Source of the DNA: Pseudonocardia kujensis
GTDB taxonomy: Bacteria; Actinomycetota; Actinomycetes; Mycobacteriales; Pseudonocardiaceae
DNA: 37,379 nt
NCBI RefSeq assembly: GCF_021283305.1
Contig: NZ_JAJSOK010000071.1
Location: forward strand, 1 to 37,379
Direction: 5' to 3'
The notes beneath the pieces were generated by a model that saw only the letters and a list, made by a program, of their open reading frames with translations, was not told where the DNA came from and did no database searches. Shown here piece after piece: positions 24,947 to 31,724 of this stretch. Numbering within the stretch: position 1 is the stretch's first letter; each line of letters begins with the position of its first letter. Both the position numbers and the translations under genes were made by a program.

Positions 24947-26113
24947 TCAGCAGGGGGCGGGGCGGGTGTAGCAGGGGAGGTCGGGCTCGGCGGACAGGAC
25001 GGCGCCGGCGGCGGCCGACTGCGCCACCGCCCGGTCCACCGCGGCGGTGCCCTGCCGGAGCTCGGCAGCGGTGATGCCCGGGGCCTGCGCGCGGGCGCAG
25101 GTCGACGGCGCGATCCGGGCGGGGTCGGCCGGCCCCGGGTTCCCGAGGGCGTCGACGACGAGGGCGAAGGCGGCGGCGTCGGAGAGCCCGAGCGGACCGT
25201 GCTCGACCGTCCGGCCGGGGCAGACGTCCTGCACCGCGACCGCGCCGTTCCCCGCGCCGTTCCCCGCGACGGCCCCGCCGCCGGGCTCGGCCGGGAGCGC
25301 CGAGGCCTGCGGCACCGGCGTGACCACGGTGTCTCCGGTCGAGACGACGACGGTGTAGTCGACACCCGGGAAGGTCCGCCGCCCCGAGTTGAGCGCCTCC
25401 TCGAACCGGGAGCCGCTGGACTGCTGCCAGAACGCGGCGGTGCAGCCCCGGGCGCAGCCGGCGCGGAGGGCGTCGGAGCCGGCGTTGGTGGGACCGAGGG
25501 CGACGAGGTCGGAGACCTGCGCGCGGACGTCGGGCCAGAACCGCAGCGCCCAGCGCGGCACCATCCCGCCCTGGCTGTGCCCCACGACCGCCACCTTCCG
25601 CCCCGTCCGCTCGGCGATCGTGCGGATCGCGTACACCACGTACTCGGCGCGGCGGGCGACGTCGCCGGTGTTGGCGTCGGGCGCGGTGGACAGGCAGGTC
25701 GGGAAGCCCTGGGCGGCGAGCAGCGGGCGCAGCCCCCAGCCGAAGGCCGTGTCGGGGTCGGCCCCGGTCCCGGACAGCAGCAGCACCGTGTCGCGGTTCG
25801 CCCTGCCGCGGGTGCAGACCAGGCTCGCGGTGAGGTCGGCCGCCGGGACCGTGAGGGCGGGGCCGGGGCGGTCCACCGGGGCCCAGGCGGGCGCCGCGGG
25901 CACCGGCGCCGCCGGCGGCTGCTCCGGTGCCGCGGCCGGGGAGCGCAGGGACGCGCCGCTCAGCGCGGCGTAGAGCCCGAACACCAGCCCGACGACGACG
26001 AGGACCGCCGTCGCGACGCGGACCAGGGGCGCAGGAGGCCGGGGACGCCCGCGCGGCGCAGCCGACCCGGGGGGTGCGGGGGACTCGGTGGGCGGGGGAG
26101 ACACAGTGCGCAC
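24947..26113 (-). CDS. Membrane-anchored lipase/esterase resembling Candida antarctica lipase B
   Basis: A 388-residue alpha/beta hydrolase. The N-terminus is Pro-rich and followed by one hydrophobic helix (about 31-52; VRVATAVLVVVGLVFGLYA), so the enzyme is exported and probably anchored. The catalytic domain has an oxyanion segment LLLSGTGADP, the nucleophile GHSQGG (S180), STGDTVVTP (D261) and VEHGPL (H305). The spacings, 81 and 44 residues, are close to S105-D187-H224 of CALB. Flanking segments also agree with what I recall of CALB: FWQQSSGS against VWQQTTGS, and EPDLPCYTRP against EPDLMPYARP. Start is GTG 26113 with GGAG 7 nt upstream; GTG 26104 is an alternative. It is divergent from the RNB nuclease gene. 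Confidence 0.82.
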   Translation of the reverse strand: MRTVSPPPTESPAPPGSAAPRGRPRPPAPLVRVATAVLVVVGLVFGLYAALSGASLRSPAAAPEQPPAAPVPAAPAWAPVDRPGPALTVPAADLTASLVCTRGRANRDTVLLLSGTGADPDTAFGWGLRPLLAAQGFPTCLSTAPDANTGDVARRAEYVVYAIRTIAERTGRKVAVVGHSQGGMVPRWALRFWPDVRAQVSDLVALGPTNAGSDALRAGCARGCTAAFWQQSSGSRFEEALNSGRRTFPGVDYTVVVSTGDTVVTPVPQASALPAEPGGGAVAGNGAGNGAVAVQDVCPGRTVEHGPLGLSDAAAFALVVDALGNPGPADPARIAPSTCARAQAPGITAAELRQGTAAVDRAVAQSAAAGAVLSAEPDLPCYTRPAPC

Positions 26114-26193
26114 GGGCGGCTCCGTCCGGGCGGCGGGGAACCCGACGACTACAACACCCCGCGCTCCACCGCACAAGTCGGTCCGCCCGACCG

Positions 26194-26220
26194 TAGGGTG
26201 CGCCCGTGAGCACGCCATGA
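26194..26220 (+). promoter_or_regulatory. Promoter (-10) and possible 4-codon leaderless leader ORF before the RNB gene
   Basis: TAGGGT at 26194-26199 is followed after 6 nt by GTG 26206, the usual leaderless spacing here. This GTG starts a frame of only four codons (V-S-T-P) that ends in TGA 26218-26220, overlapping the RNB gene's ATG (26217) as ATGA. The RNB gene has no ribosome binding site, so translation by coupling to the mini-ORF is plausible. Confidence 0.4.
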
Positions 26221-27647
26221 GTGCGGTCCCGGACTTCGCCGCGGTCCGAGCCGAGTTCGGCCTGCCCGCCGACGGCACGGCGTTCCCGCCCGCCGTGCTC
26301 GCCGAGGCCGAGCGCGCCGCCGCCGCCGGTCCGGACGGTCCCCGCGGCGGCCCCCGGACCGACGCCACCGACGTCCCGCTCGTGACCATCGACCCGCCCG
26401 GCTCGAAGGACCTGGACCAGGCGGTCGGCCTCACCCGCACGCCCCGTGGCTTCACCGTGCACTACGCCATCGCCGACCTCGGTGCCGTCGTCGAGCCGGG
26501 CGGGCCGCTCGACGCCGAGGTCCGCCGCCGCGGCCAGACCCTCTACCTGCCCGACGGGGCGGTCCCGCTGCACCCGCCGGTCCTTTCCGAGGACGCCGCG
26601 AGCCTGCTCCCCGACGGCCCCCGCGCCGCCGTGCTCTGGCGCATCGACCTCGACCGCGAGGGCGCGGTCGTGCGCGCGGACGTCCGGCGGGCCCTGGTGC
26701 GCTCCCTCGCGCGGCTGGACTACGCCGGGGTGCAGGCCGCGATCGACGCGGGCCGCCCGCACCCGGCGATCGCCGCCCTGGCAGAGCTGGGCCCGCTGCG
26801 CCGGGCCCGGGCCGTCGCGCGCGGGGCGATCGAGCTGGAGCTGCCCGAGCAGGAGGTCGTGCCGGACGGCGCGGGCTGGACCGTGCGGGTCCGCCGGCGC
26901 ACGCCGGTGGAGGACTGGAACGCGGAGATCTCGCTGCTCACCGGGCAGGTCGCCGCGCAGATGATGCTCGACGCGGGGGTCGGGGTGCTGCGCACGCTGC
27001 CCGCGCCGGAGCCCGAGGCCGTCGCCGCGCTCCGGGCGACCGCGCTCGAGCTGGGGCTGGACTGGCCCGAGGGCGAGTCCCCGGCGCGGGTGCTCGCCGC
27101 GCTGCCGCGCCCGACCGACGGCGGCGACGGCGGCGACCCGCGGGTGCTGGCGGTCCGCCGAGCCGCCACGACGCTGCTGCGGGGTGCGGCCTACGAGTCC
27201 TTCGGCGTCGCGGGGACACCGCCGCCGGGGGACCCGGGCCACGGCGGCGTCGGGGCGCCGTACGCGCACGTCACCGCCCCCCTGCGGCGCCTGGTCGACC
27301 GCTTCGCGGGCGAGGTGTGCCTGACCCTCGCGGCCGGGCGGGAGGTGCCCGGCTGGCTGGCGGAGGCGCTCCCCGCGCTACCCGGCGTGATGAGCGCGTC
27401 GGACACCCTGGCTGCGCGGGTGGACCGGGCCTGCACGGACCGCACCGAGGCGGCGGTGCTCGCCGACCGGGTGGGGGAGGAGTTCGAGGTCGTGGTGCTG
27501 CGCCGCGAACCCGCCGAGGTCTTCCTCGCGGATCCGCCCGTCCTGGCGAAGTGCGACGGCCGGCCCCGGCCCGGGACGCTCGCCCGGGCCCGGCTCGTCG
27601 AGGCCGATCCCACGAGCGGGCGGGTGAGGTTCGCCTTACCGGACTGA
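26217..27647 (+). CDS. RNB domain ribonuclease (RNase II/R superfamily), short form
   Basis: A 476-residue protein with a central RNB exonuclease domain (about residues 45-410). The first metal-site motif is DPPGSKDLDQA (D59, D65, D67). In RNase II and RNase R the corresponding motif ends in DxDD, so the fourth Asp is Gln here. Other landmarks are HYAIADLGAVV, GQTLYLPDGAVPLHPPVLSEDAASLLP, and the TAPLRRLVDR helix equivalent to TSPIRRYxD. N-terminal cold-shock domains are missing and the C-terminus (about 415-476) is a reduced OB-like module. It likely degrades single-stranded RNA 3' to 5', but the variant site leaves activity open. The ATG lies 17 nt after the -10 with no ribosome binding site. 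Confidence 0.85.
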   Translation: MSAVPDFAAVRAEFGLPADGTAFPPAVLAEAERAAAAGPDGPRGGPRTDATDVPLVTIDPPGSKDLDQAVGLTRTPRGFTVHYAIADLGAVVEPGGPLDAEVRRRGQTLYLPDGAVPLHPPVLSEDAASLLPDGPRAAVLWRIDLDREGAVVRADVRRALVRSLARLDYAGVQAAIDAGRPHPAIAALAELGPLRRARAVARGAIELELPEQEVVPDGAGWTVRVRRRTPVEDWNAEISLLTGQVAAQMMLDAGVGVLRTLPAPEPEAVAALRATALELGLDWPEGESPARVLAALPRPTDGGDGGDPRVLAVRRAATTLLRGAAYESFGVAGTPPPGDPGHGGVGAPYAHVTAPLRRLVDRFAGEVCLTLAAGREVPGWLAEALPALPGVMSASDTLAARVDRACTDRTEAAVLADRVGEEFEVVVLRREPAEVFLADPPVLAKCDGRPRPGTLARARLVEADPTSGRVRFALPD

Positions 27648-27712
27648 CCCCTCCCTGCTCAAGCCCGATCGGATGTCCGCACCGACACGCTCCGCGGGGG
27701 CCCGCGCGGGAC

Positions 27713-27718
27713 TAGCGT
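27713..27718 (+). promoter_or_regulatory. Putative -10 element of the GCS2-like ligase gene
   Basis: TAGCGT at 27713-27718 would give a leader of about 30 nt before GTG 27756, which has GGAGGT upstream. This is one of the few leadered promoters in the window. Confidence 0.45.
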
Positions 27719-27755
27719 CGTCCGCCGGCACGAACCGCCGGGGTGGAGGTCGAGG

Positions 27756-28832
27756 GTGGCGCAGGTCAGGTACGGGATCGAGCACGAGGTGGCGTTCCGC
27801 CGCGCCGACGGCGCGTTCGCCGACTTCACGAACACGACCTTCGAGGAGCTGCAGAGCATCGTCGACGCCCTGCCCGAGGACCCCGCCGACTATCCCGACC
27901 TGCGGATCGGCGACCAGGGGATCAAGCGCAAGCGGTGGTACGTCGAGGGCTTCGAGCGCTTCGACGAGGCGGGCGGGTTGGTCCGGTGCGACCCGAAGGG
28001 CATCGAGATCCGCACCCGGATCCACGACTCCGTGGAGGAGGCGGTCGCGGCGCTCACCGCCGACCTGGGGGCGCTGGAGCGCGAGGCGGCCGCGCGCGGG
28101 CTGGAGCCGTACCCGATCGGGTTCAATCCCGTGCGCTCGAGCTACCCGATCGTCCCCGCGCTCAACGCGTGGGAACGCGCCCACCGCACCGGCTCGCCGG
28201 AGGAACGGACCGCGCACCTGCACATGGTCACGCACGGGCCGGACCTCAACCTGTCCGTCGCGGGGCTCGGCGGCGCGGCGCTGGTCGACGCCGGCCGGAA
28301 GCTCACCCACTACAGCCCCTGGCTCGTGCCGCTGGCCTTCTCCTCGCCCTTCCGCGACGGCGCGCAGTGGGGCGGCCTGTCCGCCCGGACGTCCGTGCGC
28401 ACCGGGCTGCGGCCGGCGGCGATGGTGTTCCTGGAGCCGGGCTCACCGGACGCGGTCGTGTCCGACCCCTCGCTGACCCAGCCCGCGCGGCTGGCGGCCG
28501 AGGTCGGGCGGATCGAGTTCAAGGCGTTCGACGCCTGCCCCGACCCCGTGCTGTACGGCGAGCTGCTCAGCCTGCTCACCGGCCTCGTGCTCGACGACAC
28601 CCTGCCGGGCCGGCGCCGCACGCCCGACGCCGCGCTGCACCGGCACGTCGCCGTGGAGGGGCTGGCGGATCCGGAGACCCACACCGCGACCGGCGCCCTG
28701 CTCGACGCGGCGGAACGGGCGCTGGCGGACCGGCCGGCGGACCTGGCGCGGATGGCCGCGCTGCGCGAACGCTGGCGGGCGCGCGAGTGCCCGGCCACGG
28801 CGATGCTGGCCCGGCGCCCGGTCGCGACCTGA
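27756..28832 (+). CDS. Glutamate-cysteine ligase-like protein (GCS2-type carboxylate-amine ligase)
   Basis: A 358-residue enzyme. YGIEHEVAF at residues 6-14 is the typical substrate/metal strand of glutamate-cysteine ligase-fold enzymes, and GIEIRTRIHDSVEEAV is the second conserved Glu-rich element. GRIEFKAFDACPD carries the third. Family members join an amino acid to glutamate or a similar carboxylate using ATP. The protein is shorter than EgtA and lacks its hallmark segments as far as I can tell, so I do not assign ergothioneine synthesis. The GTG start has GGAGGTCGAGG upstream. The gene is convergent with panB across a strong hairpin. Confidence 0.75.
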   Translation: MAQVRYGIEHEVAFRRADGAFADFTNTTFEELQSIVDALPEDPADYPDLRIGDQGIKRKRWYVEGFERFDEAGGLVRCDPKGIEIRTRIHDSVEEAVAALTADLGALEREAAARGLEPYPIGFNPVRSSYPIVPALNAWERAHRTGSPEERTAHLHMVTHGPDLNLSVAGLGGAALVDAGRKLTHYSPWLVPLAFSSPFRDGAQWGGLSARTSVRTGLRPAAMVFLEPGSPDAVVSDPSLTQPARLAAEVGRIEFKAFDACPDPVLYGELLSLLTGLVLDDTLPGRRRTPDAALHRHVAVEGLADPETHTATGALLDAAERALADRPADLARMAALRERWRARECPATAMLARRPVAT

Positions 28833-28839
28833 GCCACGA

Positions 28840-28865
28840 CGCTCCCGCCCCTGCGAGCGGGAGCG
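28840..28865. terminator. Bidirectional hairpin terminator between GCS2-like gene and panB
   Basis: CGCTCCCGC and GCGGGAGCG form a perfect 9-bp stem with an 8-nt loop. The hairpin fills the 45-nt gap between two converging genes. Confidence 0.65.
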
Positions 28866-28877
28866 CCGCCGGCCGAG

Positions 28878-29783
28878 TCAGTGGTAGGTGTGCGCCTCGT
28901 CCGGGTAGGCCCCGCCCCGGACGTCCTCGGCGTAGGCGCGGGCCGCCTCGAGCAGGAGGCCGCCCAGGTCGGCGTACGGCTTGACGAAGCGCGGCTTGCG
29001 GCCACGGTTCATCCCGGCCATGTCGGACCAGACGAGCACCTGCGCGTCGCAGTCCGGGCCGGCGCCGATGCCGATCGTCGGGATCGTGAGCTCCGCGGTG
29101 ACGCGCTTCGCGACCTCGCCCGGCACCATCTCCAGCACCACGGCGAACGCGCCGGCCTCCTGCAGGGCCAGGGCGTCGTCGACGAGACGCTGCTCGCCGG
29201 ACTGGCCGCGCCCCTGGATCCGGAACCCGCCGAGGGCGTGCTCGCTCTGCGGGGTGAAGCCGAGGTGCGCCATGACCGGGATGCCGGCGGCCGTGAGCGC
29301 CGCGACCTGCGGGGCGTAGTGGGCGCCGCCCTCGAGCTTCACGGCGTGCGCGCCGCCCTCCTTCATGAAGCGGAACGCGGTCTCGAGGCCCTGCGCGGGG
29401 GAGATCTGGTAGCTGCCGAAGGGCAGGTCGGCCACGACGAGGGCGTGCTTCGCTCCCCGCGCCACCGCCCTGACCAGCGGCAGCAGCTCGTCGACGGTGA
29501 CGGGCAGGGTGTTGTCGTGGCCGAAGACGTTGTTGCCGGCGGAGTCGCCCACGAGCAGGACCGGGATGCCGGCCTCGTCGAAGATCTCCGCGGAGTAGAC
29601 GTCGTAGGCGGTGAGCATCGGCCAGCGCTCGCCGCGGCGCTTCAGCTCGGCGAGGTGGTGCACCCGGGTGCGCTTCTGCGGGGCGGCGCTGCGGTAGGGC
29701 GCCTGCACCTCGCCGTCCGCAGAGCCGTGCGTGCCGTTCGCGGGGGTGGCGTCAGCGGGCGTGCCGGTGGTGTCGCGGGACAT
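28878..29783 (-). CDS. panB: 3-methyl-2-oxobutanoate hydroxymethyltransferase
   Basis: A 301-residue TIM-barrel enzyme that makes ketopantoate from 2-oxoisovalerate and methylene-tetrahydrofolate, the first step of pantothenate (and CoA) synthesis. Conserved parts are MLTAYDVYSAEIFDEAGIPVLLVGDSAGN (metal Asp), VVADLPFGSYQ (metal Asp), AVKLEGG, VMAHLGFTPQ, FAVVLEMVP (catalytic Glu) and TIGIGAGPDCDAQVLVWSDM. A poorly conserved, Thr/Ala-rich extension of about 45 residues precedes the barrel. The ATG at 29783 has GGGAGGA upstream. It is divergent from the Hip1-like lipoprotein gene, the same neighbour relation as Rv2225 and Rv2224c in M. tuberculosis. Confidence 0.94.
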   Translation of the reverse strand: MSRDTTGTPADATPANGTHGSADGEVQAPYRSAAPQKRTRVHHLAELKRRGERWPMLTAYDVYSAEIFDEAGIPVLLVGDSAGNNVFGHDNTLPVTVDELLPLVRAVARGAKHALVVADLPFGSYQISPAQGLETAFRFMKEGGAHAVKLEGGAHYAPQVAALTAAGIPVMAHLGFTPQSEHALGGFRIQGRGQSGEQRLVDDALALQEAGAFAVVLEMVPGEVAKRVTAELTIPTIGIGAGPDCDAQVLVWSDMAGMNRGRKPRFVKPYADLGGLLLEAARAYAEDVRGGAYPDEAHTYH

Positions 29784-29913
29784 CGTCGTCCGTCCTCCCT
29801 CGAGGCCTGCCTGGCAGGTCCCCGGGTCGTCTGGGTCCGTCTCGGGTCGTGCGCCGTGAGCGTGACACCCGGCGCCCGCCGCACGCACGGTCCGGCGACG
29901 CACCTCACACGGT

Positions 29914-29950
29914 GGGGTGCGCGACGCCGGGGTCCCGCTCACCGCACCCC
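29914..29950. repeat. Inverted repeat in the panB/S33 peptidase divergent region
   Basis: GGGGTGCG (29914-29921) and CGCACCCC (29943-29950) are perfect 8-bp arms 21 nt apart, just upstream of the S33 peptidase promoter. A smaller repeat, CCTGCC-T-GGCAGG, lies at 29806-29818 in the panB leader. Either could be an operator; none is recognised. Confidence 0.4.
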
Positions 29951-29975
29951 GGGTGGCGCCCCGGGCCGCCGCTGG

Positions 29976-29981
29976 CATGCT
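29976..29981 (+). promoter_or_regulatory. Putative leaderless promoter (-10) of the S33 peptidase gene
   Basis: CATGCT ends 6 nt before GTG 29988. It is a weaker match to TAnnnT than the others in this window. Confidence 0.35.
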
Positions 29982-29987
29982 GGCTCG

Positions 29988-31628
29988 GTGCCTGGCTCAG
30001 TGTCGTCGCGCCGTCGCTCCCCGTTCGGGCCGCCCCACCCGGGCGTTCGGACCCTGACCGTGCTGGTCGCGGTCGTGGCCGCCCTCGCCCTGGCCGCGTG
30101 TTCGAGCCCGGCGGCGACCGCGCCGGCCGCGGCCACGGTCACCCCGACGGGTGATCCTGCGCAGGACCCGGCGCTGGCCCGCTTCTACGGTCAGGAGCTG
30201 CAGTGGGGCCCGTGCACGGGCTACGCGGCCTCGCCGGACGTCGCGGACCAGTACCGCGACCCGCGCTACCAGTGCGCGAAGCTCGAGGTCCCGCTCGACT
30301 ACGCGCAGCCGGACGGCAAGACCGTGAAGGTCGCCGTCATGCGCTCGAAGGCGACCGACCAGGCCCACCGGATCGGCTCGCTCCTGCTCAACCCGGGCGG
30401 TCCCGGCGTCTCGGGCACGCAGCTCGTGCCGGCCACCGTGAAGTCCACGGAGAACTCGCCGGTGCAGGCGCGCTTCGACCTCGTCGGCTTCGACCCGCGC
30501 GGGGTCGGGGTCAGCGAGCCCTCGATCGACTGCCTGACCGACGCCGAGCAGGACCAGTACCGGGCCGCCGTGTACGCGGACCCGTCCCCGGCCGGGGTGG
30601 CCGCGCTGGAGGCGCACAACAAGGAGTACGCCGACCGCTGCACCGCCCGGATGGGCGTGGACGTGCTCGCGCACGTGGGCACGCGCGAGGTCGTGAAGGA
30701 CCTCGACGTGCTGCGCGCCGCCCTGGGCGACGAGAAGCTGACCTACTACGGCTACTCGTACGGGACGTCGATCGGCTCGACCTACGCCGAGACCTTCCCG
30801 ACCCGGGTGCGCGCGATGGTGCTCGACGGCGCCGTCGACCCCACGCAGGACACGGTGGAGACCAACATCGACCAGAGCGCCGGATTCCAGCAGGCCTTCG
30901 ACGCGTACGGGGCCTGGTGCGCGACCCAGCCGAACTGCCCGCTCGGCACGGACCCGAAGGCCACCACGGCCACCTGGCAGAAGATCGCGCAGCCGCTGAT
31001 CGACCACCCCGCCAGGACCTCCGACCCGACCCGCACGCTGTCGTTCTCCGACGCGATCACCGGCGTGCAGCAGGCGCTCTACCTGCGGTCCCTGTGGCCG
31101 GCGTTGTCCCTGGGCATCTCGAAGCTGGCCGCGGGCGACGGGTCGGTCCTGCTGACCCTGGCGGACTTCTACTACAAGCGCACCGACGGGAAGTACGACA
31201 ACTCGCTCGAGGCGTTCCAGGCCATCACCTGCATGGACAACGTGCGCATCACCGACCCGGCGCAGGTCGCGAAGCTCAACGAGGGCGTGGTCGGCGCGGC
31301 GCCGTTCACCGCGACCGGGCGCGGCGCGGTCGACGCCAAGGACCCGTGTGCGTTCTGGCCCGTCCCGCCGACGATGGAACCGCACCGGCCACAGGCCGAC
31401 GGGCTGACGCCGGTCGTCGTCGTCTCGGTGACGGGCGACCCCGCCACGCCGTACCAGGCCGGCGTCGACCTCGCGGAGGACCTGAACGGTCGGCTGCTGA
31501 AGGTCGAGGGCAACCAGCACACGGCCGGTTACCAGGGCAGCGCCTGCATCGACGACAAGCTCACGGCCTACCTGGTCGACGGGACCCTGCCGGCCGAGGG
31601 TGCGGAGTGCACGCTGCCGGCCCAGTGA
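29988..31628 (+). CDS. Lipoprotein S33-family alpha/beta-hydrolase peptidase (Hip1/CaeA-like)
   Basis: A 546-residue exported peptidase. A lipoprotein signal peptide ends in the lipobox LAAC, with the lipidated cysteine at residue 38. The hydrolase domain has NPGGPGVSG, FDPRGVGVSEPS, the nucleophile GYSYGTS (S257), VTGDPATP (D484) and GNQHTA (H511). The Asp-His distance of 27 equals that I recall for M. tuberculosis Hip1 (D463/H490). It probably trims peptides or proteins outside the membrane; Hip1 is known to cleave GroEL2 and affect the cell envelope. Its position between panB and glnA2-glnE matches the M. tuberculosis order, supporting orthology with Rv2224c or Rv2223c. Start GTG 29988; GTG 30000 is an alternative. 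Confidence 0.88.
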   Translation: MPGSVSSRRRSPFGPPHPGVRTLTVLVAVVAALALAACSSPAATAPAAATVTPTGDPAQDPALARFYGQELQWGPCTGYAASPDVADQYRDPRYQCAKLEVPLDYAQPDGKTVKVAVMRSKATDQAHRIGSLLLNPGGPGVSGTQLVPATVKSTENSPVQARFDLVGFDPRGVGVSEPSIDCLTDAEQDQYRAAVYADPSPAGVAALEAHNKEYADRCTARMGVDVLAHVGTREVVKDLDVLRAALGDEKLTYYGYSYGTSIGSTYAETFPTRVRAMVLDGAVDPTQDTVETNIDQSAGFQQAFDAYGAWCATQPNCPLGTDPKATTATWQKIAQPLIDHPARTSDPTRTLSFSDAITGVQQALYLRSLWPALSLGISKLAAGDGSVLLTLADFYYKRTDGKYDNSLEAFQAITCMDNVRITDPAQVAKLNEGVVGAAPFTATGRGAVDAKDPCAFWPVPPTMEPHRPQADGLTPVVVVSVTGDPATPYQAGVDLAEDLNGRLLKVEGNQHTAGYQGSACIDDKLTAYLVDGTLPAEGAECTLPAQ

Positions 31629-31685
31629 GACCGGCCGTGACCCTCACCCGTTCGCGCTGCGGCGTCGCACACCCTGAGCAGCCAC

Positions 31686-31701
31686 GAAACATCCACGTAA
31701 C
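31686..31701 (+). promoter_or_regulatory. GlnR box upstream of glnA2
   Basis: GAAAC (31686-31690), 6 nt, then GTAAC (31697-31701) is an exact GAAAC-n6-GTnAC half-site pair of the nitrogen regulator GlnR. It covers the expected -35 position of the promoter whose -10 is at 31712, as is usual for GlnR targets. A further upstream half-site is degenerate. Confidence 0.7.
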
Positions 31702-31711
31702 ACGACATTCC

Positions 31712-31717
31712 TAGCCT
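31712..31717 (+). promoter_or_regulatory. Leaderless promoter (-10) of glnA2
   Basis: TAGCCT ends 7 nt before ATG 31725, with no ribosome binding site between, and lies 10 nt after the GlnR box. Confidence 0.6.
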
Positions 31718-31724
31718 GGCGGCC

